This document shows, in pieces, positions 29,824 through 43,249 of a stretch of 64,000 nucleotides of DNA. A program made the position numbers and the translations under genes. How positions within the stretch are numbered: position 1 is the first letter of the stretch; each line of letters opens with the position of its first letter. The DNA is from Aquanectria penicillioides (Eukaryota; Ascomycota; Sordariomycetes; Hypocreales; Nectriaceae). A model generated the notes under the pieces. It saw only the letters and a program-made list of their open reading frames with translations, was not told where the DNA came from and did not search any database. The DNA lies in the NCBI GenBank assembly GCA_003415625.1, contig PYIU01000004.1, positions 4,278,001 to 4,342,000 of the forward strand, given 5' to 3'.

Positions 29824-32800
29824 ATGACCACACCACTTGCAAATCGGCTATTCCTAGACCTATACACCAAGGATGTTCTCAACAGGGACCATTGGTTACC
29901 GGTAGTCGAGCCTTGGACTACTAAGTATGTCACTGCTAGAAACGACGGAAGGTATGGGGACGCCATATGGGCGCGGTACCATATATTCGGGGAGGTTCAA
30001 GATGGAGTTTTTCGCACCTTTGCGAAATTTACAGACAGGGAAACAGACTCAAGATTGAACGGCTTTCGGCAATTTGTTCCTGATGGAACAGTGCTACATC
30101 AATCTCGCCATTGTGAAGCAGCTTGACAACGATTCAGCGGGCTCATGCGCTACCCAGTCCCAATTTTCCACACTCAATCGACAAAGGGACGAGATGCCAG
30201 GCAAGGCGATCCAGGGAATTACCGACAATCTTTGACCAACGGAGATTCCCAACGGTTACACCATATAGCCAAGAAGGATCTTGATTCGTGGCCGCGCCGG
30301 CGTTGGGAAAACTCCATTATGCAAAAAGATGGGGCGTGATTTTACCTGCGACAAACAGACAGAGTTACATCAGTCATAGACAAAGTTGTTTGGCCGCTTG
30401 CTCTAGGTACCCTTGAGGAATCTCAAACAACGGTCAAAGTCAAGATATAACTACGAAGACTTTTCTATGATGAATACTTTACTACAAAAGAACACAAGTA
30501 CGGCCGTTACATCGCTAAAGAATTGGGCCGAGAACTGAATGACCCGGCCCGTCGCAGAACTCTGTTTATTCTTGATAGCCTCAATGAAGCATATCAGGAG
30601 CCAAGCCGCGATGACGGGATGTCTGCATTTCTTCTTCGTCTTTTGGATGAGTCTAAAGTCATCATTACATCCCGTCCAAGCTCTAGCATCTCACCTGGTA
30701 CCCAAACTACTGATCTCGAGTTGGGAACGATTGGATTTTACGCTAAGCAAGTGGAAGCATATCTAAAGGCTGATTCGAAAATTAAATCATGGGCTAAGGA
30801 GGTCCAGTCCTTTTTTTTTTCAAAAACATTGGGTCGTCCAGGGTCTTGTACGCATCCCAATTCAACTGGGTGCGCTCTGTTATGCATAGGAGCATTTTGA
30901 CTCTGCAGCTGCATCAGGGACTATGACTCGCATTGAAAAGCGATTGAGCAACGTTTATGAAGAAAGAATGCGGAACGATTGGAAAAGACGCTTGACGGGA
31001 AACGGGTGTCAGCTCCATAAATCGGGATGTCAGATGTTGAGGACCTCGTCAAAGACGAAATTTATTTCCTTGAAAGCCTGGCCTTCAGGAGACTCCATAG
31101 CGATATGAAATACTTTAGCTCACATCATCAGGCAGCAATATCCAAGCAGTTCAAACGCCCAGCAATCATTGTTGAGAAAATGCTTCCACACATTTCTTTC
31201 CTGCGGATATCGGGCCCACATCAGATGAACAAAATCGAGCTTACCACGTTATACACCTAACCTTTCAAGAGTACTTTGCCGCCAGGTATTTTGTATAGAA
31301 GTGGGAAGCCAGAAAGCCTCTAGAGTGTCTGTATTTGGAGAGTCGACAGATCGACAACAAAAATCCTATCAAATTCCTTCAGACGCACAAGTACACAGCC
31401 TGGTATGATATCACATGGCGTTTTGTTACTAGCTTACTTGATGAAGTCGGACAAGTGGGGCTTTCATCAACACTATCGAAAGGGAACCGCTCGACCTTCT
31501 AGGCCCAACAGATCAACGTCTTGTTATGCATTGTGTGAGAGAAGTATTGAGTTAATTGTCATCAATCCGAGCAAACTTAGAAAGAAAAACGGCCATCCCA
31601 GTGGCTCCGTTTCGAACACGAGTTCAACAACACTGCACGCCTAGTAGTCGAAATAGAACTTTCCCAGCACGTGTCACTCACCACCTTGCATAATGAAGGC
31701 GCCAAGGCAAAGCAAGTAATTCTAGGATCATTAGAACCCCGGGCCAGCATCTAGCTGGGGAGACTCGGCAATAGTAATGATGTGTCCGTTCATGGGGCCG
31801 CTGTCCAAGCCGGGGGTCAGAAATCTAGCTTGCCAGAAGATCTGCTCCAGGCTGTTGCAGAATGTCTGGAGGATGATAACTCATCGGTTCGACTGGCCGC
31901 CGTCGAAACGTTGGTAAATCGATCGGACTTGCCAGAGGGCCCGCTTCAGGCCATTGCAGCACGGCTTGATGACAGCGCCTACTTCGTTTGAGAGGCCGCC
32001 ATCATAGCCCTAGATGGTCGATTAAATTTACCAAAGGGCGTAAATGATTCAAGTCATCAAATGTTTTGAAGCACGAATGGACGATATTTCCAAAGAGTTC
32101 GTTGATATGGCCGACGCTAACTGGCCAGCGGAAATGCTCCAGGTTCTTTCACAAGGCTTAACAGAAATGAAATTCTGGCCGCAACGGCTGTCCCCTATAT
32201 CCTACATGGCCGATCAGGTCAAACCTTTTATCGTATTCTTTTTGAAAGCCCTCACATAGCGCTCCATTACGAAAATCTGCTGCAAGCGAGTTTTTGAGAA
32301 CAGTTGAGTTTGTACATTGATGGAGGCCACCTCTGCTTGAACATGCCAGAGGGTACTAAGAGAGTGCTAGTAAAACCTGACTTCAGGGGCGTGGTCATCG
32401 AGGCGCGACCAACATATTTTTCCCCAGTGGCTGACGGCGAGGCTATCTGATACCGCCATACCACTGTGATAATTGTCTGTCTCAACTTTGGGACTTGGGC
32501 TCGATGAGGACCTAGAGATAGAAGAGTTCCAGACCAGGGGGCATATTTGCAGGAAAGATTGCAACTAACGATAATTCTTCCGACATGGTTAGCAGAAAGG
32601 CCATATTATTAGCTGCTCGCAATTGCCAATACAAGGGAGTCAAAGCTTTCATTACTAGCTGCTCGAGATAATAACATCGAACTCACCGGATTGCTTCTTC
32701 GCCACAACTTTCAACTATATCCAAAGATGCATTCCCGAGCGGTCCAGTTCTCGTTCTCTTCTTCACCAGCTTATTCCTTCCCTCGTCAGATTTGAGCGGT
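29824..32800 (+). pseudogene. Broken NACHT-HEAT (fungal NLR-like) gene
   Basis: Fragments in all three + frames line up as one STAND/NLR-type protein. There is an N-terminal segment from ATG 29824, then MEQCYINLAIVKQL (~30083). The Walker A is GRAGVGKTPLCKK at 30290-30330, followed by the Walker B-like LFILDSLNEA and the sensor VIITSRPSSS (30560-30680). HEAT-type repeats are at ~31790-31990 (LPEDLLQAVAECL / VRLAAVETLVNRSDLPEGPL), and SLLAARDNNIELTGLLLRHN lies near 32650. The frame is broken by stops (TGA and TAG just before Walker A, others later) and several frameshifts. It ends at or before the transposon at 33128. Intact relatives act in self/non-self recognition and programmed cell death. 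No intact open frame exceeds ~125 codons, so the copy is dead. Confidence 0.75.
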
Positions 32801-33127
32801 AGTCTTAAGTACTCGATATCTACAGATTTTTAAGGAACGTCAATATGGTTTTGGGATCCCCGTTGTAATGACAGATGCGATATTTGGGCTTGATAAACTC
32901 AACAGAGTGAGGATTAGTGTAAGACTACACAATAACCAGGTCACCTCAATTACTCCTCTCACTTCCTCGCGCGGCGCGTCTTGCTAGTGAAGTGGAGCCA
33001 ATTCGAGGACAACAACATTGCGCTTATCGTAGATATGGTCTGTGCGTTCAAGTGATGATAAGAGCAGGAGCGAAATGATGAGGATGGAAAGGGATGCATT
33101 ACTTCAGTTCCGGATGATGTATAATAA

Positions 33128-33165
33128 GGCCCTGATCGGCTCGCTGACATTTGCAATTTCGATAT
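33128..33165 (+). repeat. Left terminal inverted repeat (38 bp) of the Harbinger element
   Basis: Begins GGCCCTGATCGGCTCGC and ends TTTCGATAT. All 38 bases match the reverse complement of 49147-49184. Confidence 0.93.
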
Positions 33166-33463
33166 TCGATATTATGCTAGCGTGACGCTAGGAAAACCGA
33201 CCTTCCTCCTTTTAGTAGGGATTTTCCTAGTAACAGGGGGGATCCCTGGATTTCGGTACGATAGAGAGTTATGCAATGTATTTTAAGGTATCTTTTTCTG
33301 CTAGTCCAAGATTAGAATGGTTGCCAAGGAATATGTCGAAAAAAAGGTCATTTTACTACTGAAATTAAGGGAAAATATTGAGCGGCTCTAGGCAGTGTTT
33401 TTTTCAATATACGATATTTGATATCGGCATAGCTAGCACTACCCATAGCCTCTAACGCCAAAA

Positions 33464-34777
33464 ATGACTATTATTGACCGTATAGATAGCTTCAATTAGC
33501 TGCTTGATGATATAGAAGATGCCCTAGTGGTCCAGTTAGCCGCTAAGACTGCTAGATCAATTAAGGATAAGAGTTATATACTATTGGCGGCGTTATCTAA
33601 CCTAAGGATGATTATCAACCCAAATGGACTAGCTGCAGCCTTTGCCCGGGCGGAGACTTTCCTTAATGGCCACAATTGAGCCTTTAAGGAGCTATTCTGG
33701 CTGCCTAAGTTAACATTTAATAACCTTATCCTATAGTTATATAAGAATATACCTATAAAAGGCTTAAAATACCAATCTATATAGCAGAAAGTAATAGTAT
33801 TCCTATATATTATAGGGTAAGGCTGTATGTAAAGGAATGCAGTATACTTCTTTAGTATCTCCTAAAGTACTATATTATTAATCTTTTGGTTAGTAATTAA
33901 GGCTTTTTGGCTCCTTTATATTGCCTTTATGCAGCAACCTAACAATAACTTTATGAGCCCTAAGACTATTATATGGCTAGGGCTTCAGTCCTTCTATAGA
34001 TGTATTAGTGCAGTTAATAGAATGCATATTAATGCCTTTATTCTATTAAAAAACTAGCGAAAATAGTATAATAGGAAGTCTATAATTATATAAAATGTAT
34101 TATGTGCTATAAGGCTTAATGGGACCTTCTTATATATATTAGCTAATGCTAAAGGCTTGATTAATAACTTAATATTGATGCAGTATGCCTTATTTAAGAG
34201 CTTTTGGCTGCCTATAAGGAGGTTTTATTTTAGTGATATTGGATTTAATCTTTAGCCTGGCCTTTTAATGCTATACTAAGGCATTAAATACTACCTTAAA
34301 GAATGGTGTGCTAGTGTTTAGGCACCTTAAACTCTTAAGGAATTGTATAACCTTTAGTATTTATGGCTTTAGATTATTGTAGAGCTTGCTTTTAGGCAAT
34401 TAAAGCAGAAGTTTAGGATCTTAAGATTATTAGCACTAAAATATAATATAAAATATTAAGTTCTTTTTGTATATATCTATATAGGCATCTAGAACTTTAT
34501 TAAGGCAAGTAATAGTCTATAGGAGCTAAAGCTAGATAAAGTAAATGCCGCTTTTTTAAAGGAAGTTAAAAGCTGGTTAGACTAGCACCTTAATGCCTTA
34601 AATGCCTTAAAATTGTAAGATAAAATAGCTAAAGACTAATAGAAAAGGTATTAAAATTATCATTAAGATATCTCTATTATATATAAATATATAGTAAAGT
34701 TATTATTAAATAAAGAAAATAGTAATATAGTATAGAAAGAAGGTAAAGCTATTTTAGTAAGTCTAGTGGATAGATAG
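33464..34777 (+). pseudogene. Harbinger DDE_4-type transposase relic
   Basis: One frame starting at ATG 33464 reads through to the LTR insertion, interrupted only by many TAG/TAA and a few TGA stops, mostly at places one transition away from Gln, Trp or Arg codons. Family landmarks remain: AVNRMHINAF (normally with Asp in a VDG core), ANAKGLINN, RRFYFSDIGFNL, LMLYQ/TAA-GIKYYLKEW, KELYNL and VELAFRQLKQKFRILR. The first catalytic Asp and the second acidic position now read Asn, a G-to-A change. The protein could not be made or be active. The LTR retrotransposon lies at or just past its 3' end. Confidence 0.75.
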
Positions 34778-35160
34778 TGAGTTGGGGTCTAGGGTAATGT
34801 GGATCAATCTGTCATCAGGTTGGTCAGGAAGATAAAAGGGACCTCAGAGACATAGGAAATAAACAGGCAGTTTTCTCCAACCAATTTTTATTTTTGAAAT
34901 TCTAAATTCCTTGCATTTGGACCCTATTGAAGTCCTGGTGCAGCCCCTTATAACATTACTTTATTTATAACTTTCTGCCCTATTTTCTTTCTTTCTTTTC
35001 TTTAAGGGACACTCTAAAGCATTCGATTAGATGCTTTAACACTCTTCTAAGTTGTTTGCAGCTACTTGGGAAGGCTATTCGGTCTTCGACCGAACCTGCT
35101 TACCCTATACCCTTTTGGGTAGGGTATGTGTTTTGGCCAGTATCCCTATCTACCAATACA
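34778..35160 (+). repeat. 5' LTR (383 bp)
   Basis: Starts TGAGTTGGGG and ends CCAATACA. I count 30 differences from the 3' LTR, all transitions. Contains a perfect hairpin TTCGGTC-TTC-GACCGAA at 35078-35094, unchanged in both LTRs, and a TATTTATAA element near 34982. Confidence 0.9.
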
Positions 35161-36179
35161 TTTGGAGGTTATAGTGGGGAAAAGCCTTTAAGTTATTTAA
35201 AAAAATACTAAAGTATTTAATTAGACTTTTTGGTGATACTTTTGAGCTATTATTAAGAACCTAAAGAAGTGGTGGACAATTGATTGTAAAGATCTAGGAA
35301 TTCCTAGATACCGGAAAATCCATTACTTCTATAAAAATAGGGGGCGCTAGGATTGAAAATAACACTAAAGGTAAGTGGAGATACTAATATAAGTTTGCAT
35401 TTTAGAAAAAGAAAACCTATTACTATAGTTAGGGCAGATATATAGAAAAATTCAATAATTTAGTATAGTGCTAATATATTAGTATAAAGGTGTATAAGGC
35501 AAAACGATAGTGCAAATAATGTATAAGCATTTGATTAAACACTTCTGAATATTGGAGCACACTTAAGACTGCCAAAAGCTTGGTTTGTAGACTAAAAAAG
35601 GAGAAAGAAGAGAAAGAAGAAGATTACTTAACCCCTAATTAATTATAGGGAATAGGAAATTTTTATTATTCTTGCCAATCTCTAGACTCTAGCTAAAGGG
35701 CACATACATACACTTACTACTATTTTAATTGGCTACTTTACCTATTGTTACTAACTCCAAAAAGCCAGTTTAAATTCATTAAAATAAAGCCTTATTAAAT
35801 ATAATACTATTATCCCTTTTCTTTACTTTTCCTAATTATCTTAATATATATCTTAATTTATTTTATTATTTTATTCTTTTATTATATATATATATTGTTT
35901 TATTGCAACTTATAACTCTAGGAGTTAGGCAGCTAGCCTACACTCCTCTATATATATACACTAAAACACTTATTATAGGAATCCCAATAACTACAATTTA
36001 CTAATGCCTTTAGATAAGAAAATAAAGGGAATATTTAATTGAATGCAATTAAACCCCCTAAGCCCTATTAAGAGCAAAGGGGGTTAATATAGTTAATAAT
36101 CTTTAACTATTCTTTTTGAGTTAATTAGTACTACTAATACTAATATTCCTAAAGAGAATAAACTAAATATACTGGCCGA

Positions 36180-37800
36180 GATGATAGAAGCAACCGTTAC
36201 CCCTATTTAATTGCTTAATACGATTTTTAATAGGAGGAATATTATATATTTCCTTAGATTATATAATGGATTTATAATTAATTAAGGAGTTACAGATAGT
36301 ATAAAGAGCAAAGCTCTTATACACTATATAACCTTTAAAGTGTCTTAAGATATTATAAACTTATTAATAGGCAATAATTAGGCTGCTATAAAGTAGAACC
36401 TCTTAGAAACCTTTAAGTATTAGGATTTAAATCAATTAAATCTACCTAAAAATAAGCTCTAGTAAATAAACATAACTTCAATCCAGTCTATAGAGTATAA
36501 AGTTATCCTTTAGTAGCTTATAAAGCATGCCTAATTTAATAGGAGAGTAGATCCTATTGGCTAGAAGGCTTCTATAGCATAGGCTTAGGCTATCTATAAT
36601 GCTATGCTAAAAAATATTATTATTAATATCTGCTAATAGAAAGGGAAACACTTAAATACCTTAAGAACAATAAGATATAAGGAGATAACCAGGCTAATTA
36701 AGAACTTTCTTAACACTAAGAAAGGAATTTAGATCTTTTAGATAGAAGGGAAGGATAATAACTTTAGATATTTTAAGAAAACTAAAAAACCTTTTGCTTA
36801 TTAAAATCAGCTCTAGCATTAAGAGCTTAAGTTCCCTAATCCTATCTAAAGCTTAAAAGGGGAGTTAAGTCTTCTCATTAAAGGAATAGAGAAGCTATAA
36901 ATTAATATAGCCTAAAATATTATAAATAAGTTATAGAAATCAAAAAGGATTATATACTAAAAGATTAACTAACTAAAAATAAAATCATTATCGCTAATTA
37001 AGAACAACCTCAACCAAATGGAAGAATCTAATTATATGCATTCCTATTATAATTTCTATACTAATGCAAGTTATAATAGAGATCTAAAGTGCTTCTATTA
37101 TATAGAAGTAAGGCATTTTTTAAACTATTGCCCACTTCTTATAGAAAATAGAAGGAGGGAATTTATAGACTATAATAGCAATGCTGGCTTTATCTAGATA
37201 GGGCAATAGAAACTCTTACTACCCTTAAAACTAGCATATAAGCTTGCTATTAAAGGAGGAGTAAGAAAAATGGTTGTCTTATAGATCCTAGAATTCCCTA
37301 CCTCTAAGATTTATAGCTAAGCTAAAGTTATAATGGCAGATAAGCCAAATGCATAGAAATGGCAGGTTGCTAAGAAAGAGAAGCATTTAATTAAAGACTT
37401 CTTTAAGTGTACTAACCGACTAGAGTATAGCTCCCTAATGCTTAGTAGGAATTCCCTTAAGGAGACCTAAGAACCTAAAGTCAACTGTATCCTTATCGAT
37501 AATTAAGCTATAGAATCGATTGATAACCCTTTTGTTGCTAATGTTATATTAGAAACCAATACTGCAAAATGCATAAAAGTAGAATTGAAAGAGGAATTGG
37601 CTAGTTAAGAAGAGGAAAAGGGAACTCAGTCTTCTATTTAGGTTATAAATAAGGAACTTATTAAGGATAGGGAGATTGCCAATATTATCCTTAAAGAAAA
37701 GGATTAGGATGCTTTTAATTAAATGCTTAAGGTTATTTAGATAAGGAGATAAGTTTATAAAAAGGTAGTAGGATCGAAAGTCTAAATAACTATTAAGGAT
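36180..37800 (+). pseudogene. gag-like region of the LTR element
   Basis: A stop-ridden + frame beginning near ATG 36181 resembles a retrotransposon capsid segment (IIYFLRLYNGFI, GVTDSIKSKALIHYI, LLETFKYQDLNQLNLP). Near 37090-37132 a degraded CCHC zinc knuckle is visible: CFYY...RHFLNYC, with one Cys as Tyr and the Gly before His as Arg, both G-to-A changes. The exact ends are not defined. Confidence 0.55.
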
Positions 37801-38349
37801 TTAATTACCCTTAACCCTCCCTTAGGTAATAATATCTTAAAGATAGTTTCTAATTATATAAAGAGAATAAAAGAAGTTAGATGAATAAAACCTAAACCTT
37901 TGCTAGGAAAGAGATAGGTCTAGCAAGCTGCCAACCTAATTACAATTAATAATCTAAAAGCAACATTCTTAAAGGAGTACTTTAACTATATTGCCAAGCA
38001 GTATAGTATTAATAGTATATTAATTAAGGAGGAATCTAAACCTTATTATATACTATTGCCTAAAGAATACCTTATTAAGGATCAAGAAAGTATTAATAAA
38101 GTCAATATTGGCTATACAATAACTAAAGGGGGAAAAGTTATATTTAATTAAATGCATTTAATAGTCTATATAAACATTTTAGACTAATAGCATTAAAGAA
38201 CTTTAGCCTAATGCTAAGAACTGCTAAAAATCTAAATAAAGTTAAGTAACCCTAATGGAATAACTTAAGAAGCTTTAGTGGATTTTAGGTTAAAAGGAAA
38301 TATTATCTTTAATAAAATAGCATAAAAATGCAAGCTAAAAGTAAAGCCT

Positions 38350-41300
38350 ATAGAAGCTTCTACTATATCCTACTCTAATAACTAAATCTAAATGCATAGA
38401 GAAGTGAATATTAAGCTATTTCTTGGAAATGTTTAAATAGTATAAAGATTCTATATTGCTCTAAAAGAATATATTTCTATTCCTTTTATTTTAGGAATGC
38501 CCTTTATTAAGGCTACTAAAGTTATATTTAATTACATATCTCTAAAAGGAGAAATGCTCTTATAATATTAACTTAGCTTAATTAAGATTATTATACCTAT
38601 TGCTAGAAATATTAGATAGAACGCCTTAAGAAGTATAGAGACTACTTAAGGCAACTAAAGATAAGTTCCTAAAGTTCTTTTAGACCAATAGGATTATAGG
38701 GTCTAAAAGAAGATAATAATAAGCATTTAATTAAATAGTTAAATAAGGCATTAATAGAAGCAGTAATTTAATTAATAGTTAGGAATTAGTTAAAGGTCAA
38801 TTATATAAAGGTAATAAAGGTAAAGAAGAAGCTATAGTTAGCTGTATATTAAAAAGAGGAGGTAGCACTTATTAATATAATATATAAATAAAAAGCTAAT
38901 AAAATATATCCTAAAGATAATATTTTATTAAATAGATCTATCCCTAAAGGGGATCTATATTAAAAGGAGAAGAGGTAGAAGGAAGTAAAGGGAGACCTTA
39001 AAGAGAAGTTTAAATACTTAAAGCTCCTAATACTTAAGTTCTCTAAAATAGCTAAAGGATTAAGGCTATATAGAGAAAGACTTTAAAAAGTAATTAATTA
39101 AATAGAAGGGATTCTTACTAATAAAGAGAGAAGTGTCCTTTTGAAAATTCTCTATAATAAAGAAGCGGCATTTACTTAAAATTTTAAGGAGTATAGAAGA
39201 CTGGACCCTAAAGTGGCCCCTCTATAGATTATTAAAATAACTAAATATAAAGCCTAGCAAATAGAAAATATTCTAATCCCTAAAGGATTAAAAAAGAAGG
39301 TTATTAAATTGCTAAAAACTTAAATAAAAAGAGGAATCCTTTAAGAGTTTTATGCTGCCTACTAAAACCTATATATACTAGTAGCAAAAAAGGATAATAG
39401 ACTTCACTTAATTAATTCAGCCAAAAGATATAATATATATACAATATAGAATAGATTAATTCCTTTAGGAGCTAATAAATTCTTAGCTAAATTTAAAATA
39501 TATAAAATCCTAACTCTTTTAGACTTTTTTTTAGGATATAATTAGATTTCCTTAGTAGAGAAAAGTTAGAATTTAATGACTTTTAATATACTACTAGGGC
39601 TTTTTAGGATATATACCTTACTGCAAAAAGGAACCAATTTAGTAGTATAGTTCTTAAGAATTATAATTAAAATTCTCTTTAATCTATTATTAAAAGTCTA
39701 TTAAGCCTTCTTAAATAATATTACTATTAAAGGACTAAAGATTAAGTATAATAGGGAGAAGGTGCTCCCTAATGTATAGAGGTTTGTCCTAAAGCATTTA
39801 ATCAATTTAAATAAAACTCTTCTAAACGTTGAGCTATTTAGGTGCACAATTTCTATAGGGAAGTTAAAGTTCTATTAGTATACTACAGTTATTATTAGAT
39901 ATTTATGCAGTATAGCTAGAAGGCAGCTAGTAAAGGAAAAAGTAATTAAGATTAATAAATAGAAAAGATACTATAACCTAAAGTAAATTAAAGCATTTCT
40001 AGGAATTATAGGCTATTATTAAATTTAGGTTAAAAGATATACCTAAATTACTAAACCTTTTACTTAATTATTAAGGAAGGATGCTATATAGATATAGGGT
40101 AAGGAACAAGCTAATGCTATAGCAGTTCTTAAAGAAAAGATAACCTTTACTCCTATTCTAGTAATATTAGACCTTTTTAAAGGATCTAAAGAGGTTATCC
40201 TTATAATTAATGCCAGTAAAGAAGGCTAAGGTATAGTATTAATGCAGATAATAAAGGGGAAGAGGCATTCAATAAGGTATAAATTTAGTCTTTAGACTCC
40301 TATAGAATAAAGGTATAATGCTATTAAACTTAAATGTAAGGGCATATTGTATAGAATTAAATGCCTTTATAGCTATATATATAGATTGCCCTTTATCTTA
40401 AAGATAGATTCTTAAGTTTTAGTCTATTAGCTTAATAATAGGGCTAGCAATATCCTTAATGCAATAGTCATTTAATAGATTAATTATATTCTATTATTTG
40501 ACTTTACTATTTAATACATTCCTAAAAATAAGAATAATATAGCTAATAGGCTATTTAAAAAAGGTCTAAAAGCATTTAATTAAATAGACCAAAAGGCTAA
40601 GGGTAATATTAAAGAGTTTATTAATACTTATCTTAATATTATTAAGATTAAGAATAAACTAATGAAATTAAAAAGAATTATAATAGACCTTTATTGCAAT
40701 TAAGGGAATACTTACTTTTACTAAAAAGGCCAGTAGGTATTACCCTATAGAATTACTAATGCTTATAGCTAAAGGCTAAAAAACACTTTATAAGAGGTAG
40801 CTGCTTATAGATTAAGGCTAAAGAATAAAAAGGCAACTTAAGGTTAGTTATAAAGAAGGAAGATATTTAGAAGGATCTAATTAAATTATGCCATATTAAT
40901 AGAGGGCATTATGGTTATAATGCCACTTATGCACTTCTCTCTAAAAGGTACTATTAGTAAAGTATAAAAAGGAGCATTGCAAAAGCTATTAGGCAATGCC
41001 TAATATATTAAATGCATATTCCCTAAAGACTAATAGAAGCCTCTATATCTATTAAGCCTACCTACCTAATAATAAAGATTTATCTTAATAGATAGTATAT
41101 ACCTTTTAATAAAGGATTTAAATTTATACTAAAAGCTAGGTGCAACCTTTATAGATAGGTAGAGGCTAAGCCAATCCTAAGATTAAATAGTTACTATATT
41201 GCAAAATTCCTTAGAAAACTGCACTATTAATATAGAATGCTAAAAAGAGTGGTTACTAATAATAGAAAAGAGATTATAAAAGGGATTCCTAAAGATTTTA

Positions 41301-42000
41301 ATAGCCTTAGTATAGAAGTTATTAATACTTCTACTTATAACCCTAAAGCAAATAGGCTTATTGAAAGTAGTTATACCACTATAATAAGTTTCCTAAAGAA
41401 AAAGGGTAAAGAAGAAGGAAAATGGATAGATATTTTACTAATAGCTTTACTGGCTAAAAGAGCAGCTATTCATACCTTATATAGAAGATTACCTTTTTAT
41501 CTACTTTATAAATAGAAGCCAGTCCTTTCTCTAGAAGTAGAAGTGCCTATATAGTGTCTAATTAAATGGAATAATATAACCTTTACTAAGGACCTGCTTA
41601 AGCAAAGGATTAGGATCCTAAAGCAAAAGCAGGAAAATATAAAAGAAGCCAGGCAATAAGTAATTGCATTCTAAAGGTTAATTGCCAATAGAGAGACCAA
41701 AAAGAATTAATATAGGCTACATAAAGAGCCTCTTGCTATAAGAGATCTAATTCTTTAGTACAATATATAGAATCAAAAGGATATATCTTGCATTATAAAG
41801 ATAAAGCTATATTGATTAGGCCCTTATAGAATTGCTAATACATCCAATAAAACAAAAAGTTATATCCTTAATACTATAGATAGAGTCAAGCTTTTTAATA
41901 CAACCTATAGTAATCGGTTAAGGAAGTTTATAGAGGATAAGGATAGATAGTAGGTAAGTGGGGATAACAAAAAGACTTTTAGTGCAAATTAAAAAGTACT
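38350..42000 (+). pseudogene. pol region (protease, reverse transcriptase, RNase H, integrase) of the LTR element
   Basis: In order: an aspartic-protease tail (IPFILGMPFIKATKVIFNY, ~38475-38540); reverse transcriptase (39240-39900: DNRLHLINSAKRYNIYT, LIPLGANKFL, LLQKGTN), whose catalytic pair, normally DD, reads NN at 39714-39719; RNase H (~40180-40480); and an HHCC zinc-binding module (HINRGHYGYNATYALLSKRY, ~40890-40990). Last comes the integrase core with an open 92-codon remnant at 41237-41515 (VINTSTYNPKANRLIES, with the final Glu kept; the upstream TDN motif reads TNN). Stops are almost all TAG/TAA. The element cannot move by itself. Confidence 0.78.
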
Positions 42001-43249
42001 ACTAAAGGTAAGGAGAGAAGGGGAAGTATTTAATTAAATGCAAACTAGATCTATAGGACAGTAAGAATAGGATGAACTCAATCCAAATGCTATAAAAAGC
42101 TTAGACAATAATACTATAATATACATCTATATTAGGCCTAAGGAGATTATTAAAGTTTAAATTCTAAAGATAAATAGCAACTAGTAAATGCAATACTAAA
42201 ATATAGTAAGCAATTAATTAAATAATTAATAATAGCATTAGGCTAAGGATAGCTAGATTGCTATTAGGGGAGGGGTATTAGGGGTTAAAAAGAAGGAAGT
42301 AAAGACACTAAAACTAATACTACACTAGAAAAAGACAAGCTGCCCAAAATAAAGCAAGGAAGCAAAATAAAGAGCAATTAAAGGCAAGCAAAAGGATAGC
42401 AAAACTGGACAAAACCAGACAAAAATAACTAGAAATCGGCTAAAAACCCTAAAAAAATGCTAAAAATCCCTAAAAATCCCCTAAAATCTATTTAAAAACT
42501 TTAAAAATTACACTAAAAATCAATAAAAATAAAATAGAAATGCCTAAAAACTATAGCAAAAGGGTTAAAATTATTTAAAAATGGGTAAAAATGTATAGAA
42601 AATAGCAGGAAATAAAGTATTAATATCTATAAAAAATTTGAAAATCTAAATATATCTAGTAGAAATTAAGTTTTAAGGTTATTAAAACAATACAATAATA
42701 GCAATAGCTTTAAAGGGCATAGAAACACTTAATTAATTGCTTTATAGTGCTATCTTCTATCTATTAAACTATTATTAATAAATTAGAAACTATATCTAGC
42801 CAATCTATACTAAAAGATAAGCTAAAGATTATTATTCTTATTGACTGAAACCTACTTTATGCTTTTAATTGGATACTTTTTGCGCCTGCTTAATTAACTG
42901 GCAATTACTAGCTGTACTGCCAGTAGGAAAATTGCATACAATTTGCAGGCAAGTAGTTGGCCTAAGAAAATCTACTGTAAAAGTAGATAGCTGAGCAGAC
43001 TTACTGATAGTATCTATACTACCTAAAGGAAAGTTATAAGGGCCTTTATAAGGACCCTTTAGTTAATATCTATAAAGGAAGCTCTATTTGCATTTAAATT
43101 AACCGTTTTAAATACAATTAATATAGCAACTATCTATATAACCTAATACTAAAATATATATATAGAAGGGAGTAAGGATATATTTATTATAGGTAGAAAC
43201 TATAAAAGTATATAATTAAATGCATTTATAATATATAAGGGGGTTAGTG

